This document shows, one piece after another, positions 6,526 through 6,973 of a DNA stretch of 6,973 nucleotides (within the stretch, counting starts at the first letter, position 1; each line of letters starts with the position of its first letter). The DNA is from Ilumatobacter sp. Lineage in GTDB: Bacteria; Actinomycetota; Acidimicrobiia; Acidimicrobiales; Ilumatobacteraceae. Location of the stretch: positions 1-6,973 of the forward strand of contig JAJCXU010000161.1 in assembly GCA_029263275.1 (NCBI GenBank). Reading direction: 5' to 3'. The notes under the pieces are model-generated. The model had not been told where the DNA came from and made no database searches. It saw only the letters and a program-made list of their open reading frames with translations. The translations under genes and the position numbers were made by a program.

Positions 6526-6973
6526 AACTTCAGGCCAGCGCGGTGCTGGGTGCTGTCCTTCGTTCGGGCGGGGGGTGCCGAGCAGATGGCCTTGCACGAA
6601 GTCGCAGCCCGCGGCCTGGAGGTGTTTCAGCTGCTCGGCGGCGCTGACGCGTTCGGCGACGACCTGCATGTCGAGCGCGTGGGCGAGCAGGACGAGGGCT
6701 CGAACCAACCGGATGTCGGCGTCGGACGAACCGGACGGTAGTGCCAGCGAACCGTCGAGCTTGAGGTAGTCGGCGCCCACGTCAGTCAAGACCGAGAGCG
6801 CATTGGCGCCCGTTCCGAAGTTGTCGACCGCGATACGCACACCGATCCGTCGAAGGGCACGAACCGTTCGCTGTACATCCATGTTGCCGCTGACCAGTGC
6901 GCTCTCGCGTGCCTCCAGGACGAGGCGTGAGGCGCCGACGCCGTGATCGCGCAGAATTGCTTGCACCTGGTGG
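6523..6973 (-). CDS. EAL-domain protein, C-terminal part (truncated by window edge), probably degenerate
   Basis: The frame runs open off the right edge; the GTG at 6966 is probably an internal Val, so only the last 150 or so codons are present. EAL domains degrade cyclic di-GMP or bind it. Numbered from that GTG, the visible blocks are LVLEARES (15-22, for the usual LEITES), IAVDNFGTG (45-53, for AIDDFGTG), YLKLDGSL (67-74), VVAERVSAAEQL (102-113, for VVAEGVETxxQL), and GCDFVQGHLLGTP (120-132). Kept: E18, D48, K69, D71, E105 and Q125. Changed: the second acid of DDFG is N49, and the second Glu of EGVET is S108. These changes suggest weak or no phosphodiesterase activity, though the EAL motif itself and any upstream GGDEF or sensor domain lie outside the window. 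The protein ends soon after the domain with a Pro-rich tail. Family is firm; activity is inferred. Confidence 0.85.
   Translation of the reverse strand, partial: HQVQAILRDHGVGASRLVLEARESALVSGNMDVQRTVRALRRIGVRIAVDNFGTGANALSVLTDVGADYLKLDGSLALPSGSSDADIRLVRALVLLAHALDMQVVAERVSAAEQLKHLQAAGCDFVQGHLLGTPRPNEGQHPAPRWPEV

Overview
All six genes in this GC-rich window lie on the minus strand, so transcription runs from high to low coordinates. Protein features fit an actinomycete: a Pro-rich, zinc-finger rhomboid, GTG starts, weak or absent Shine-Dalgarno sites, and TAnnnT boxes placed just upstream of start codons as in leaderless transcripts. The class cannot be fixed from sequence alone. An environmental Acidimicrobiia-like bacterium is a guess, not a result.

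From the right edge leftward, in order of transcription: (1) the C-terminal part of an EAL domain, cut by the window edge and lacking some acidic residues of active EAL phosphodiesterases. (2) A six- to seven-helix rhomboid serine protease with an N-terminal B-box-like zinc-binding module. (3) A FAD-dependent GlpD-type glycerol-3-phosphate dehydrogenase, followed 6 nt later by (4) an MtfA-family zinc peptidase. These two look like one operon, closed by a hairpin plus T-run at 2895-2919. (5) A YqiJ-like membrane protein with a C-terminal OB fold (NfeD-like), followed after 171 bp by (6) a large YqiK-like flotillin.

Functionally there are two recognisable pairs. YqiJ plus YqiK is a known flotillin/NfeD-like membrane-organising partnership. 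GlpD plus MtfA joins glycerol-3-phosphate oxidation to a peptidase which in Escherichia coli influences sugar-uptake control. The rhomboid and EAL genes are neighbours without an obvious shared pathway. No RNA genes, mobile elements, CRISPR arrays, integration scars or long repeats were seen. There is no gene-free stretch over 300 bp; the longest is the 171 bp between yqiJ and yqiK. I see no clearly new multi-gene system here. The most notable points are the repeated leaderless-promoter geometry, the altered substrate-side motif in GlpD, the glpD-mtfA coupling and the degenerate EAL domain.
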